Assembly (NCBI RefSeq): GCF_046614675.1
Contig: NZ_JBKKJT010000004.1
Span: forward strand, 1-64,000
Source of the DNA: Chryseobacterium cupriresistens
GTDB taxonomy: Bacteria > Bacteroidota > Bacteroidia > Flavobacteriales > Weeksellaceae
Direction: 5' to 3'
DNA: 64,000 nt
The notes beneath the pieces are model-generated. The model ran no database searches and was not told the origin of the DNA. It worked only from the letters and a program-made list of their open reading frames with translations. The position numbers were made by a program, and so were the translations under genes. Of this stretch, positions 46,541 through 55,740 are shown piece by piece (within the stretch, counting starts at the first letter, position 1; every line of letters begins with the position of its first letter).

Positions 46541-47860
46541 ATGAGAAAAATTACAGCAATCATAGCTCTTGCAGCAATCAGCTTTATCAATATCGGATGC
46601 GACAGGTTTTTAGATATTCAGCCGGAAGGAAAAGTGATTCCTACGACTACTGAAGACTATAGAAAAGTCCTTACATCTGCGTATTCAAAATATCCTGTTC
46701 ACAAATCACTGGTGGCACTTCGTACCGATGAGGTGAATATCGATGATAATTCAACAGATTTTATTTCCTATCGTGAAATTGCGATGTGGAAAGACGCTAA
46801 TAATGATCAGGCATCTACGGAATTTCCATGGGTAAGCTTTTATTCCGTGAACTTTTATCTGAATCAGATTATCAATGAAGGAAGCAAAACCATGCAGGAT
46901 TCTCCTGAAAAGAATCAGATTTTAGCAGAGGCGTATGCTCTTCGTGCTTACCTGTATTTTGATATGGTGAATTTATATGGTAAACCGTATAATAGTGCTA
47001 CAGCTTCTACCGACAGAGGAGTTCCGATCAGTCTTGAAATCGATCTTGAGCAGGTATTGAAGCCATCATCAGTACAGGAGGTGTACAATCAGGTTCATGC
47101 AGATCTTAAAAAAGCTGAGGATTTGATGATTGAGCAGAAGCAGCCGCTGGGAGTTAATTACAGGTTCTCAAAAACAGCATTGCTGGCTTTTGAAGCAAGA
47201 GCAGCGCTATATGAAGGAGACTGGAACAAGGCTTTAAACTATGCAGGTCAGGTATTGGCAGTAAAAGGAGATCTGAGCAATTTAAATACGGTAAACACAC
47301 CACCTAACCATTATGCTTCCCCGGAGTCGATCATGGCTTTGGATAATACATGGGATAATTCAATCAAAAATTTATCTTTTGCATCTCCGGAACTGATTTC
47401 TTCATACAATTCCACGGCAGATAAAAGGTTTGGCATGTATTTTGAAAAAAATGGTAGTAAGTATAAAGTCACCAAAGGAGGAAGTTTAGAATTCAAAGTG
47501 TCTTTCAGAACAGCGGAGCAGTACTTTATCAAGTCTGAAGCATTATTAAAGTTGAATAAACTCGCAGAAGCTAAAGAAGCACTTCTCAAAGTAATGAAAA
47601 ACAGATATACTCCGGATGGATATACTTCAGTACAAAATGCGGTGAACTCAATGGATTCAACAGCATTGATGAACTTTATCCTGGATGAGAGATTCAGAGA
47701 ATTTGCTCTGGAAGGACAAAGATGGTTCGACTTAAGAAGAGCAAATCAGAAAAAAATAAGCCACACCATTAGTGGTAATGAGTATATTCTTCAGCAGAAT
47801 GATCCGCGATATACCATTGAATATCCAATGAGTGCGAAGAAGAATAACCCTAATTTATAG
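46541..47860 (+). CDS. SusD/RagB-like surface lipoprotein
   Basis: A 439-residue lipoprotein. The frame opens at TTG 46532; the ATG at 46541 gives MRKITAIIALAAISFINIGC with the lipobox Cys. RFLDIQPEGKVIPTTTEDYR and the C-terminal signature DERFREFALEGQRWFDLRR identify the family. It begins 12 bases after the SusC stop and completes the operon; the terminator follows. Confidence 0.9.
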   Translation: MRKITAIIALAAISFINIGCDRFLDIQPEGKVIPTTTEDYRKVLTSAYSKYPVHKSLVALRTDEVNIDDNSTDFISYREIAMWKDANNDQASTEFPWVSFYSVNFYLNQIINEGSKTMQDSPEKNQILAEAYALRAYLYFDMVNLYGKPYNSATASTDRGVPISLEIDLEQVLKPSSVQEVYNQVHADLKKAEDLMIEQKQPLGVNYRFSKTALLAFEARAALYEGDWNKALNYAGQVLAVKGDLSNLNTVNTPPNHYASPESIMALDNTWDNSIKNLSFASPELISSYNSTADKRFGMYFEKNGSKYKVTKGGSLEFKVSFRTAEQYFIKSEALLKLNKLAEAKEALLKVMKNRYTPDGYTSVQNAVNSMDSTALMNFILDERFREFALEGQRWFDLRRANQKKISHTISGNEYILQQNDPRYTIEYPMSAKKNNPNL

Positions 47861-47887
47861 AACTTCATATCAAATTCAATACAGAGG

Positions 47888-47924
47888 AAACCGCTTGAAC
47901 TTAATTGTTTCAGCGGTTTTTTTG
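47888..47924 (+). terminator. Terminator of the metalloprotease-SusC-SusD operon
   Basis: The stem AAACCGCT/AGCGGTTT is followed by seven T. The T-run runs directly into the -7 box of the next gene, so terminator and promoter overlap. Confidence 0.75.
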
Positions 47925-47932
47925 TACTTTTG
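47905..47932 (+). promoter_or_regulatory. Promoter of the LytTR regulator gene
   Basis: TTG (47905-47907), 17 bases, TACTTTTG (47925-47932). Transcription would begin about at the ATG (47940), giving a leaderless or nearly leaderless mRNA, and rules out the longer reading frame from 47832. Confidence 0.6.
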
Positions 47933-47939
47933 CATCGTT

Positions 47940-48701
47940 ATGAAAATTGCCATTATAGAAGATGAGCTGCTGGCTGTTAATTATCTGAAAAATCTTTTGG
48001 ATACACAGAGCATAGTCCCTGTTACAGAGACTGTTATTCTTCGTTCTAAAAAACAGGCAGTTGATTTCTTTGAAAAAGAATCCGCAGACCTTATCTTTAT
48101 GGATATTCATCTCGGAGATGGAATGAGCCTGGAAATTTTTGAACAGGTAGAACTTTTTACCCCGATTATTTTCATTACTGCATTTGATGAATATGCCATG
48201 AGGGTTTTCAGACATTTTACCATTGATTATCTTCTGAAGCCCTTTGAAGAAGAGGATCTCCATAAAGCTTTACAAAAATTTATTTCCATAAGAAACAATT
48301 TTGATCCTGAACCGGTTCTTAAATCTATGTCCTCATTACGACAGGCAGAAGATGAGGTGATGAAACGTTTCATGGTAAGAGAAGGAAATAAACTAAAATC
48401 AATAGACGAGCGTAACACTGCCTACTTTTTTGCCTCCGGGAAATACCTTTTCCTGACCACAAAAGATCATCAGACCTATATTTATGATGATACCATTAAA
48501 GATATTATTCAGAAGCTGAACCCTGAAATTTTCTTTAAGATCAACAGGAAATTTATCATTAATAAAGACGCGGTTTCCGAAATTATCAAGCATTCCAGCC
48601 AGAAAGTAGAACTTAGACTTTCACCGGAACCGGAAGTGAATGCTGAAGTTTTTATCAGTAAATTACAGATTACTGAATGCCTGAACTGGCTGAATAGTTG
48701 A
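47940..48701 (+). CDS. LytTR-family response regulator
   Basis: A 253-residue regulator. The ATG at 47940 (MKIAIIEDELLAVNYL) is chosen because the reading frame from 47832 overlaps the SusD gene and precedes the promoter. The receiver domain (about 2-118) has Asp55 (LIFMDIHLGD), a Lys-Pro (DYLLKPFEE) and the acidic pair E7-D8; the LytTR DNA-binding domain is about 150-250 (FFKINRKFIINKDAVSEI). It matches the LytS-type kinase at 38.9 kb, with which it brackets the metalloprotease-SusC-SusD operon. Confidence 0.9.
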   Translation: MKIAIIEDELLAVNYLKNLLDTQSIVPVTETVILRSKKQAVDFFEKESADLIFMDIHLGDGMSLEIFEQVELFTPIIFITAFDEYAMRVFRHFTIDYLLKPFEEEDLHKALQKFISIRNNFDPEPVLKSMSSLRQAEDEVMKRFMVREGNKLKSIDERNTAYFFASGKYLFLTTKDHQTYIYDDTIKDIIQKLNPEIFFKINRKFIINKDAVSEIIKHSSQKVELRLSPEPEVNAEVFISKLQITECLNWLNS

Positions 48702-48889
48702 TTTATTTATTTACTACATCATCGTACTTCTAATCGTGCTAAGAAGGTCTAAGATTATGTTCACTCTTAAAAAATGATTCCACCTTAGCTTCCTTAAAAC
48801 TTTACCGTAGATATTAAATCTTTGTGTTAAACTAAATCTTACTAGCTACATAGGTTGGATTTGGTTGTTAATTACAATTGTTTTATCAT
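48702..48889. other. Intergenic region left of the accessory island
   Basis: No gene or repeat was recognised. Base composition shifts towards higher A+T from here rightwards. Confidence 0.4.
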
Positions 48890-49165
48890 TCAATCAAAAG
48901 GCTTTACAAAACAATAATGAAGCAGTCGGTTGAGGGCTACCTGAAACCTCTTTTCTTTTTTCCTTAGAGAGAAGGAGAAATGAACTATATTTTTATTGTT
49001 GGGTTTAACCTCGCAATTAAGCCTCATAATCTGTTCGCCAAAGTATGTTTTACTTTTCTCATTAACCCATCCACTCAATCGCTTAATTCTCCCTTTATTC
49101 GAAACAAGATAAGTCTTTTCAAAATCAGGGACAGGCTTCCAGTTTTCACCGAAAACAACCAACAA
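48890..49165 (-). pseudogene. NUMOD4 fragment of a homing-type HNH endonuclease
   Basis: The frame reads ENWKPVPDFEKTYLVSNKGRIKRLSGW, a good match to the NUMOD4 DNA-binding motif (described in pieces: WKPVPDFEKTYLVSNKGR is the core), and ends NRLLHYCFVKPFD. NUMOD4 normally precedes an HNH nuclease domain, which is missing here, and the frame has only a TTG at a plausible start. It is therefore a remnant of an HNH endonuclease, a common passenger of mobile DNA, at the left margin of the accessory island. Confidence 0.6.
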
Positions 49166-49474
49166 CCTGGAAAAATTTGGGAACAGACAAGGAAACGGAA
49201 GTTAGGACGATGAGGTTTTGGAAATCTGAAACTATGTGATATATTTACCCGTACTAATAATTTTTTTCATCATTTGTGTTTTTTTAGTCTCCTGATTTTT
49301 TATTGAGAGACTATATTATTTTACAAATTACCTTGACTATTGTGGAGAATTTTGAAAAATTAACCACCTCATTCTGGTAAAAACATTACTAGTATAAAAT
49401 CAATTATTATGTAGTTTTGTATTTCAAAGTGTACAAAAGTAGTACATTTATTGAAGTGGTATAACCTTATATTA
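49166..49474. other. Non-coding stretch after the HlyD gene
   Basis: About 300 A+T-rich bases between the end of the export operon and the NUMOD4 fragment. No open frame, clear terminator or repeat was seen. Confidence 0.4.
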
Positions 49475-50761
49475 TTATCTTTTGAATATACTCCTAAATT
49501 GATAAAGTAATCTTTCTATTAAGCGTAAATCATCTGTAACTATATCAGCTCTGCCATTCATTTCTTGTTGGAAAGCAATTCTTTTTTTATAAGATGTTTG
49601 TAGTCCTTTTGGTAAAGAGACATCAAGTAGCAAATTGCCATCTTTGTCAGGAGTCAGAGAAATATTATTGATAACACCCTCTAAGATTCCAAACTCTTGA
49701 TCGGGATAATTGGCTAATTTAATATTAACAGTTTGACCTACTTTAACCTTTCCAAAATTTTGTGCAGAAGCTTTTACTTTTCCTATATACTGATTCCCTC
49801 CCATAGGAATGATTGAAAATACATTATCACCAGTATTAATGCTTTGATTAACTGACCATAATTGTAAAAAGTTAACTCTGCCATTTATTGATGAGCGAAG
49901 AACATAACTTAATTCCCAATCTTTTATAGATTTTTTTAATTGATAAAAAGATTGAAGCACATTTCTTTCTAAGTTTATATTTTCCTTACTTTCATTTATA
50001 ATTGTGACTTTATTATTTTTATTAAGCTCGTTTATGGATGATCGTAATTGTGAGATATTACTTAATACATTTTTATAGTTTTTTTGATCTTGAAGAAATA
50101 AAACTCTTTGCTTTTCAATTTCTTGTGTTGAAATCACTCCTTCTTTATATAATAATTCACTTCTGGTAAGATCACTATGCTTTAATTTTAACTCAGACTC
50201 GTTAATACTTTTCTGAGATTCCAATAAACTTAACCTTTCTTTGAGTTGAATAGCTTCATAGCTTTGTGCATTATTTTCTACCTTATAAGGTTTAAAATTA
50301 ATATTGAGCTGATTAGCAATATACTCTTTTTGAAATGATGAAAATGTACTTTCAACATCTCCAAGCTGTGAAGATTTTAACTTTTCAAAAGGAAAATTTG
50401 ATTTATCTAAATTAATTGTATCTACAATACTTTTTAATAAAAAAACATCTTTATAATTAGCAGAATTTTCAAGGACAGCCAAAGGAGTATTTTTTGAAAT
50501 AGTTTCTTTATCCCTTACAAGTATAGCATCTATTTTCCCTGAGTTTTTAGCAACTAATTTTTGAGGCGGAGTCTCTGTTGTTATTATAATTTGGGAAGTT
50601 ATAATATCTGGATATTTAACAAACCAAGAGATAAGAAGTAAAATACTTATAAAACTTAATAATATTGTATTCCCCCACTTCAAAATAGTTTTTGGAGGGT
50701 CTGTCAAAATATCTCTGACTTCCTCACTATAAATTTTTAGACCATCATTTATTTCGTCCAT
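49475..50761 (-). CDS. HlyD-family export adaptor protein
   Basis: A 428-residue inner-membrane adaptor. One membrane helix (about 30-48) is followed by a lipoyl-like segment (KLVAKNSGKIDAILVRDKETI), a long coiled coil (about 165-290, SLLESQKSINESELKLKHSDL) and the second half of the barrel (SSINGRVNFLQLWSVNQSINTG, QTVNIKLANYPDQEFG). It bridges the ABC exporter, encoded one base upstream, to an outer-membrane channel not encoded here. It belongs to the peptide secretion operon and probably serves the double-glycine precursors. Confidence 0.9.
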   Translation of the reverse strand: MDEINDGLKIYSEEVRDILTDPPKTILKWGNTILLSFISILLLISWFVKYPDIITSQIIITTETPPQKLVAKNSGKIDAILVRDKETISKNTPLAVLENSANYKDVFLLKSIVDTINLDKSNFPFEKLKSSQLGDVESTFSSFQKEYIANQLNINFKPYKVENNAQSYEAIQLKERLSLLESQKSINESELKLKHSDLTRSELLYKEGVISTQEIEKQRVLFLQDQKNYKNVLSNISQLRSSINELNKNNKVTIINESKENINLERNVLQSFYQLKKSIKDWELSYVLRSSINGRVNFLQLWSVNQSINTGDNVFSIIPMGGNQYIGKVKASAQNFGKVKVGQTVNIKLANYPDQEFGILEGVINNISLTPDKDGNLLLDVSLPKGLQTSYKKRIAFQQEMNGRADIVTDDLRLIERLLYQFRSIFKR

Positions 50762-50762
50762 A

Positions 50763-52958
50763 TTAATTGCCTAATTCTAATTGGTTTTTTACTAACTCAT
50801 AATATTTACCACGCATCGAAACTAAATCTTCATGATTTCCCTGTTCTACAATTTCTCCTTTTTCAAGAACAATAATCTGATCGGCATTTTTTACTGTACT
50901 CAGTCTATGAGCGACTATAATTGATGTTCTTCCCTTAATGAATTGATTGAGATTTTCCATTATTACTTTTTCATTATTGGCATCTAAAGCAGATGTTGCC
51001 TCATCAAAAAAGACATAAGATGGGTTTTTATATACAGCTCTTGCAATCATCATTCTTTGTTCCTGTCCTCCACTCAACCGAATACCCGATGTTCCTAATT
51101 CAGTATTATACTTATTTGGTAAATTTTGTATAAACTCATCAATATTTGCAACAAAAGCAGAATGATATAGTTTTTCTCTATCAATAATTTCATTTTGTTC
51201 GGATTCAGATATATTACCCGCAATAGTATCATTAAACATAAAAGTGTCTTGCATTACTGCGCCACAATTCATTCTCCAAAAATCATTATTTATCCCCTTT
51301 AAATCAACACTTCCTATATCGATACTCCCTTGTGTAATATCATAAAACTTTAACAAAAGCTTCATTAAAGTTGTCTTTCCACTTCCACTAGCACCTACGA
51401 TTGCTGTAGTTTTTCCTTCAGGAATTACACAATTAATATTTTTTAACACAAATGGTGTAGATTTACCACCATATCTATATGATACATCTCGAAGAATAAT
51501 ACTTTTATCTTTAGGTAATTCCTTTAGCTTATTTTCAGATACTACATCTTCATCTTCCTTTGTATGTACTTGAGAAAGTCTTTCTAAACTAATTTTAGCA
51601 TCTTGCCAATTCTGGATGAAAGTTATAGAGTTAGTAAGTGGAACATTCAGTTGTCCTACTATATATTGTATCGAAGTCATCATCCCTAATGTAAGATCTC
51701 CATCTATTACTGCCTTTGCAGAAAGAAAAGTGATGAAAATATTTTTAAATTCATTAATCGTACTAGCTCCAACACTTTGATATTGTGCTAACTTTAAAGA
51801 ACTTAAGGAAGTTTTAAATAATGTAATTTGTGTAAATTCCCATTTCCATCGATTTTTACGTTGTGAATTATTTAGCTTAATTTCCTTTATCCCACTAATT
51901 ATTTGCAATAAATTGTTTTGACTTTGTGAAGTTTGGTCAAAACGCTTAAAATCTAATTCCGCCCTTTTCTTTAAGAAAAAGAAAGTCCAACCTGTATATA
52001 AAATAGCAGAAACTAGAAAAACTAAAAATATTTTAAGACTATAATATGCTAAGATACCATTGAAAACAATAAAAGTCACTATCGAAAACAACATATTAAG
52101 CGTTGAAGAAGAAACAAAGTTTTGAATACGAGTATGATCACTGATTCTTTGTAAATGTTCTCCTGCATTTCTGGTGTCAAAATAATTAACTGGAAGTTTA
52201 AGCATTTTATACAAAAAATCAGATATCATTTTAATATTAAATCTACTCGTAATATGTATAAGTACCCATTCTCGAAAAATACTGACCAACGTTTGAGTTG
52301 ATATAAGAATGAATTGTGATGCTAAAATCAAATATATAAATGGAATATCCTTGTTATTTACACCAACATCAACAACCGTCTGCATTAGAAAAGGTAAAAT
52401 AAATTGAATAACAGTAGCTACAAGCAAACCTATAAATAGCTGATTAATCAGTTTTCTATAAGGTTTAAAATAAGGATATAAAAATGAGAAACCTTTAGCT
52501 TGAACTTTCTCTCCTTCTTGACTATCGAATTTTGTATTAGGTTCTAATAAAAGGCAAAATCCAGTTTCATCTACTGCATTAGTCCAGGCTAATCTAAAAT
52601 CTTCATGAGAATAACTTAGCAAACCCTGAGCTGGGTCTGCTACATAAATTTTATTTTCATCAGTTTTGTATACTACTACAAAGTGCTTTTGTCTCCATGG
52701 CACAATAAAAGGAGTCGGTGCTTCATTAACTAAGCTTTCAATTGAAACTCGTACACCTAAAGCTCTCAATTCAATAGCCTCCGCAGCTTCTGCTATACCT
52801 GCCATTGTCACACCTGTAGTTGTAATACTGGCTTTATCTCTTAAAAACTCTCTAGAAAATGTTTTGCCATAAAATTTAGCAATCATTCGTAAACAAGTAG
52901 GTCCACAATCCCTACTGTCTAGTTGTTTATAAAATGGGAACTTATTTTTTATCGCCAT
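50763..52958 (-). CDS. Peptidase-containing ABC exporter for double-glycine peptides
   Basis: A 731-residue transporter with an N-terminal C39 peptidase (about 5-135): Cys18 in DSRDCGPTCLRMI, His92 in KHFVVVY, Asp108 in VADPAQG. A membrane domain follows (about 165-440) and an ATPase (about 490-725) with Walker A GASGSGKTT, signature LSGGQEQRMM, Walker B YVFFDEATSALD and H-loop IVAHRLS. Enzymes of this class cut the leader after Gly-Gly and export the peptide. Both double-glycine peptides in this island are plausible substrates. It overlaps the TPR gene by 10 bases and is one base from the HlyD gene. Confidence 0.95.
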   Translation of the reverse strand: MAIKNKFPFYKQLDSRDCGPTCLRMIAKFYGKTFSREFLRDKASITTTGVTMAGIAEAAEAIELRALGVRVSIESLVNEAPTPFIVPWRQKHFVVVYKTDENKIYVADPAQGLLSYSHEDFRLAWTNAVDETGFCLLLEPNTKFDSQEGEKVQAKGFSFLYPYFKPYRKLINQLFIGLLVATVIQFILPFLMQTVVDVGVNNKDIPFIYLILASQFILISTQTLVSIFREWVLIHITSRFNIKMISDFLYKMLKLPVNYFDTRNAGEHLQRISDHTRIQNFVSSSTLNMLFSIVTFIVFNGILAYYSLKIFLVFLVSAILYTGWTFFFLKKRAELDFKRFDQTSQSQNNLLQIISGIKEIKLNNSQRKNRWKWEFTQITLFKTSLSSLKLAQYQSVGASTINEFKNIFITFLSAKAVIDGDLTLGMMTSIQYIVGQLNVPLTNSITFIQNWQDAKISLERLSQVHTKEDEDVVSENKLKELPKDKSIILRDVSYRYGGKSTPFVLKNINCVIPEGKTTAIVGASGSGKTTLMKLLLKFYDITQGSIDIGSVDLKGINNDFWRMNCGAVMQDTFMFNDTIAGNISESEQNEIIDREKLYHSAFVANIDEFIQNLPNKYNTELGTSGIRLSGGQEQRMMIARAVYKNPSYVFFDEATSALDANNEKVIMENLNQFIKGRTSIIVAHRLSTVKNADQIIVLEKGEIVEQGNHEDLVSMRGKYYELVKNQLELGN

Positions 52959-53737
52959 ATGACCTGATAAGGATATTTTTCATAAATAGCATTACTTTCA
53001 CTAATTGTATTACCTTCTTCTGCATCTTTTTTACCTTCAGCTAAAAGAATATTGGCTTTAAAATTTTCATTTAAATGTTTTAGACATATAGCTTTATAGA
53101 ATTTAGCATCTGAAAATTTAGGATAAAGATTTAGAGCTTTATCAAATTCTACAATTGCTTCTTTCCATTTTTGTTGTTCATATTTTGCAATGCCATAGTA
53201 AAATAAAGTAACAGGATTCACCCAATCTTCACCGTTTTTATTAACCGTAGTCTTAATGTCATCCGATAGTAATTTTTCTGCTTTATCAAATAGATTCAAC
53301 TGAAGATAACACAAGGCAATGTAAAAGTTATAAGTGTGATCCATTTCATATTGATTTCCATACTTCCTAACACACTCCTTAAAATCATCTATAGCCTTAG
53401 AATAATTTTTGACAAAAATACACAAGATAAAAGCTCGATATGGCAGATAGGCTTCCTCATCGTAATATACTGCTTTATCAATAAGAGGCATTCCCAATTC
53501 ATATTTTCTTTGCTTAAACAGAGGCATTGCTTTTTGCTGCCAGAGATAAGCAATAGTACTGTCTTTTTTCAGACCAGTATCAATATTATCTTGCCATTCT
53601 TTAGAAAAAAGCATATGCTTCCATGCACCATTTTCCAAATGTTCTTTTATAATTTCCTGTTGTAAAATTTTTCTTGCATCTTTTTCTTGGGAAAAAAAAG
53701 AAAAGACAAAAAGACTAAAAAAAATTGCTACCTTCAT
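52949..53737 (-). CDS. TPR-repeat protein of the peptide operon
   Basis: A 262-residue protein with a short signal peptide or membrane anchor (MKVAIFFSLFVFSFFSQ), then TPR-type helical pairs (KYELGMPLIDKAVYYDEEAYLPYRA, KAIDDFKECV, YNFYIALCYLQLNLFDKAEK, WKEAIVEFDKALNLYPKFSDAKFYKA region). It is periplasmic and probably a scaffold or immunity-type partner in the export complex. Its role is inferred from position only: it lies between the HExxH-like gene and the exporter gene, overlapping the latter by 10 bases. Confidence 0.75.
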   Translation of the reverse strand: MKVAIFFSLFVFSFFSQEKDARKILQQEIIKEHLENGAWKHMLFSKEWQDNIDTGLKKDSTIAYLWQQKAMPLFKQRKYELGMPLIDKAVYYDEEAYLPYRAFILCIFVKNYSKAIDDFKECVRKYGNQYEMDHTYNFYIALCYLQLNLFDKAEKLLSDDIKTTVNKNGEDWVNPVTLFYYGIAKYEQQKWKEAIVEFDKALNLYPKFSDAKFYKAICLKHLNENFKANILLAEGKKDAEEGNTISESNAIYEKYPYQVIWR

Positions 53738-53749
53738 TGAGCTTTTTTA

Positions 53750-54952
53750 TTATGTTAATGGATTAAGCTCTATAAACTTAGAATAGGTAAAATTATAAGG
53801 TTGATTACTTAAATCATAGACTTTAACTTCATCAAACCATTTTTTTGACATTTCTAACCATGTATTTTTAATTTCTTTGTATATACTTAAACCATTTTCA
53901 GTAAAATATTTTAATGCATTTTCTTCTGTTTCAAATGGTTGTTTATCTATTAGAACAAAATCATTGTAACATTTATTGATATAAAAAGCAATTCTTCCCT
54001 TGGCTTCATGAACTTGTCTTTTGTCAAAGTCTCCTGCATCTAAACAGGCATCTAGACATATAAAGCTCGTATAATAAGTATAAAAAGCATGGAATAAGAC
54101 ATACAAATCTCTATTTTCTATAAAAGTTCCATCTGGCAATTCAATAGTTTCTAAAACTGTTTCTTTAGGAACTTTGAAAAAATCATCAACGTTGGAAAGT
54201 AAGGTGTAAAAGATGACATGACCTGTCTGATGTGCAATGTCATCTACAAAAAACACTTCATCATAATTTTCTTGGTAGGCATTATAAAAACCTATGCCGA
54301 CTGCTTTCAGAGTAGCAAAGGAATTCCTTTCATAAGTGTTTACATTGAAAACCATACATTTATTAGCATATTTTTCAATTAACTGAAATTGAGTCGGTAT
54401 ATTCTTCTTAATGAGTTGATAAGCTGTAGTAAGGTGCTCTAAATGCTCTCTCGTTATTTTTTCTATTTCTACTTCTATTAATTTTTTATCAACATTGAAA
54501 AAACATTGTTCCAAAAGTGGAATAGGATATTTTAATATTTCTATAGACGTATTTTCAATTAAAGAAGGGGATTCTAAAGTAAAATCTACTTTTACATCTT
54601 CTTTTTTTAAAAGCATTTCATTCTTAAAAAATATCAAACTGTCATTTTTTTTATCTGTAATAAACCAGCCTATTTTCGGTATATAGAATTTTCCAAAGCC
54701 GTCAGTTTGCACTCGAAATTTATTCCGATTAGAAAATCCAGCCAGTATTTGTTCTAATTGCGCAATACTATTGTCACTATTATTAAAATAAGAGAAAAAT
54801 AAAGGTTCTTGATAAATTGTTTCACTTTCAAAATCTAAAGAATTAAAAATGTTCACATCTTTTTTGTAAAGTAAAAGCTTAATATTTTGATTTTGTGTTT
54901 CCAATCCCTGTTCTAGGAAAGGTAACAATATTGGTTGTAACGGGTTGTTCAT
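53750..54952 (-). CDS. HExxH-type peptide hydroxylase-like protein with HQTGH variant
   Basis: A 400-residue soluble protein. In the second half the sequence DIAHQTGHVIFY is followed 35-40 residues later by RDLYVLFHAFYTYY. This layout matches the RiPP-associated HExxH proteins now named aKG-HExxH-type peptide beta-hydroxylases, in which a third His in an LxHxxY segment completes an iron site; here the Glu of HExxH is replaced by Gln while both His are kept. The likely role is modification (for example beta-hydroxylation of Asp) of the adjacent precursor, whose core begins DSSDCHG. The identification rests on motif layout, so an inactive or differently acting homologue remains possible. It overlaps the CPBP gene by 4 bases. 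Confidence 0.6.
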   Translation of the reverse strand: MNNPLQPILLPFLEQGLETQNQNIKLLLYKKDVNIFNSLDFESETIYQEPLFFSYFNNSDNSIAQLEQILAGFSNRNKFRVQTDGFGKFYIPKIGWFITDKKNDSLIFFKNEMLLKKEDVKVDFTLESPSLIENTSIEILKYPIPLLEQCFFNVDKKLIEVEIEKITREHLEHLTTAYQLIKKNIPTQFQLIEKYANKCMVFNVNTYERNSFATLKAVGIGFYNAYQENYDEVFFVDDIAHQTGHVIFYTLLSNVDDFFKVPKETVLETIELPDGTFIENRDLYVLFHAFYTYYTSFICLDACLDAGDFDKRQVHEAKGRIAFYINKCYNDFVLIDKQPFETEENALKYFTENGLSIYKEIKNTWLEMSKKWFDEVKVYDLSNQPYNFTYSKFIELNPLT

Positions 54953-55656
54953 ATTATTTTAGAAAGAATCAATGGTATAAAATTGTTTATAGAATGTGTG
55001 GCAACACTAGCTCCAAATCCCATCCTTATTCTTATATAGCATAGAATGAATCCAAAAGAAATTTGAGGAGCAAAAGTTATAAAGTAATATGCTATAGAAT
55101 TATTATTATCTATATAATTTCCTATGTGAATAACAGTAAATAATATACATGAAATTATAATAAGTGCTTTTTGATTTTTTTGCCAAAAATTAATTAATTT
55201 TTGATTTTCATACTTTTTCAAAAGAAAAAATAAAACTGTAAAAGTTAAACTAAATATCAAAGCAAACAACAAAATAGAAGTGAGTGTTTTGAACCAATAT
55301 ACATGAAATAGTGTTCCAAATAACCAAAGTAATAAATAAGTTGCTGAAAAAGAAATATTTATTTTATTATAAACTATCCATAACCTAAAAATAACCTCTT
55401 CTAATAAAGGTCCTAAAAATACAGAAAAAAACAAAGAATTTACTATTGCCGAAGTCTCATCATCATGATTTAGAGGAGGTAAAACATTTTTAAGAACTAA
55501 AATATATCTAATACTTGTAATTAAAAGTAAGAGCAAGTATTGTAATAGCAGAAAAACAAAAATACTAATAACTTTGGAACGAAGTGATAAAGTAGATGTA
55601 ATTTCTTTAGAGGGAGCAAAATAAAAATAAAATAAATTTTTAATATTAGTGATCAT
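54949..55656 (-). CDS. CPBP-family intramembrane metalloprotease
   Basis: A 235-residue membrane protein with about seven hydrophobic segments. The CPBP/Abi signature is present: EEVIFR in motif 1 (GPLLEEVIFRLW), a His in the next motif (LFGTLFHVYWF) and a final HxxxN (SVATHSINNF). The ATG at 55656 is preferred to a TTG at 55695. Such proteases sit next to bacteriocin genes, where some act in self-immunity and others in peptide processing. It is the first gene after the precursor and its attenuating hairpin. Confidence 0.85.
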   Translation of the reverse strand: MITNIKNLFYFYFAPSKEITSTLSLRSKVISIFVFLLLQYLLLLLITSIRYILVLKNVLPPLNHDDETSAIVNSLFFSVFLGPLLEEVIFRLWIVYNKINISFSATYLLLWLFGTLFHVYWFKTLTSILLFALIFSLTFTVLFFLLKKYENQKLINFWQKNQKALIIISCILFTVIHIGNYIDNNNSIAYYFITFAPQISFGFILCYIRIRMGFGASVATHSINNFIPLILSKII

Positions 55657-55705
55657 TAGGACAAATTGTGTGGAAAATGTAACATATATATTCAATTTTG
55701 ATTCA

Positions 55706-55740
55706 AATAAAGAAAGGGCAAATGCCCTTTCTTATTTTTT
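55706..55740 (-). terminator. Terminator or attenuator between precursor and processing genes
   Basis: On the minus strand the stem AAGAAAGGGC/GCCCTTTCTT lies just after the precursor stop codon and is followed by TTTATTTG. Such hairpins let the precursor be made in excess over the downstream export genes. Confidence 0.7.
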
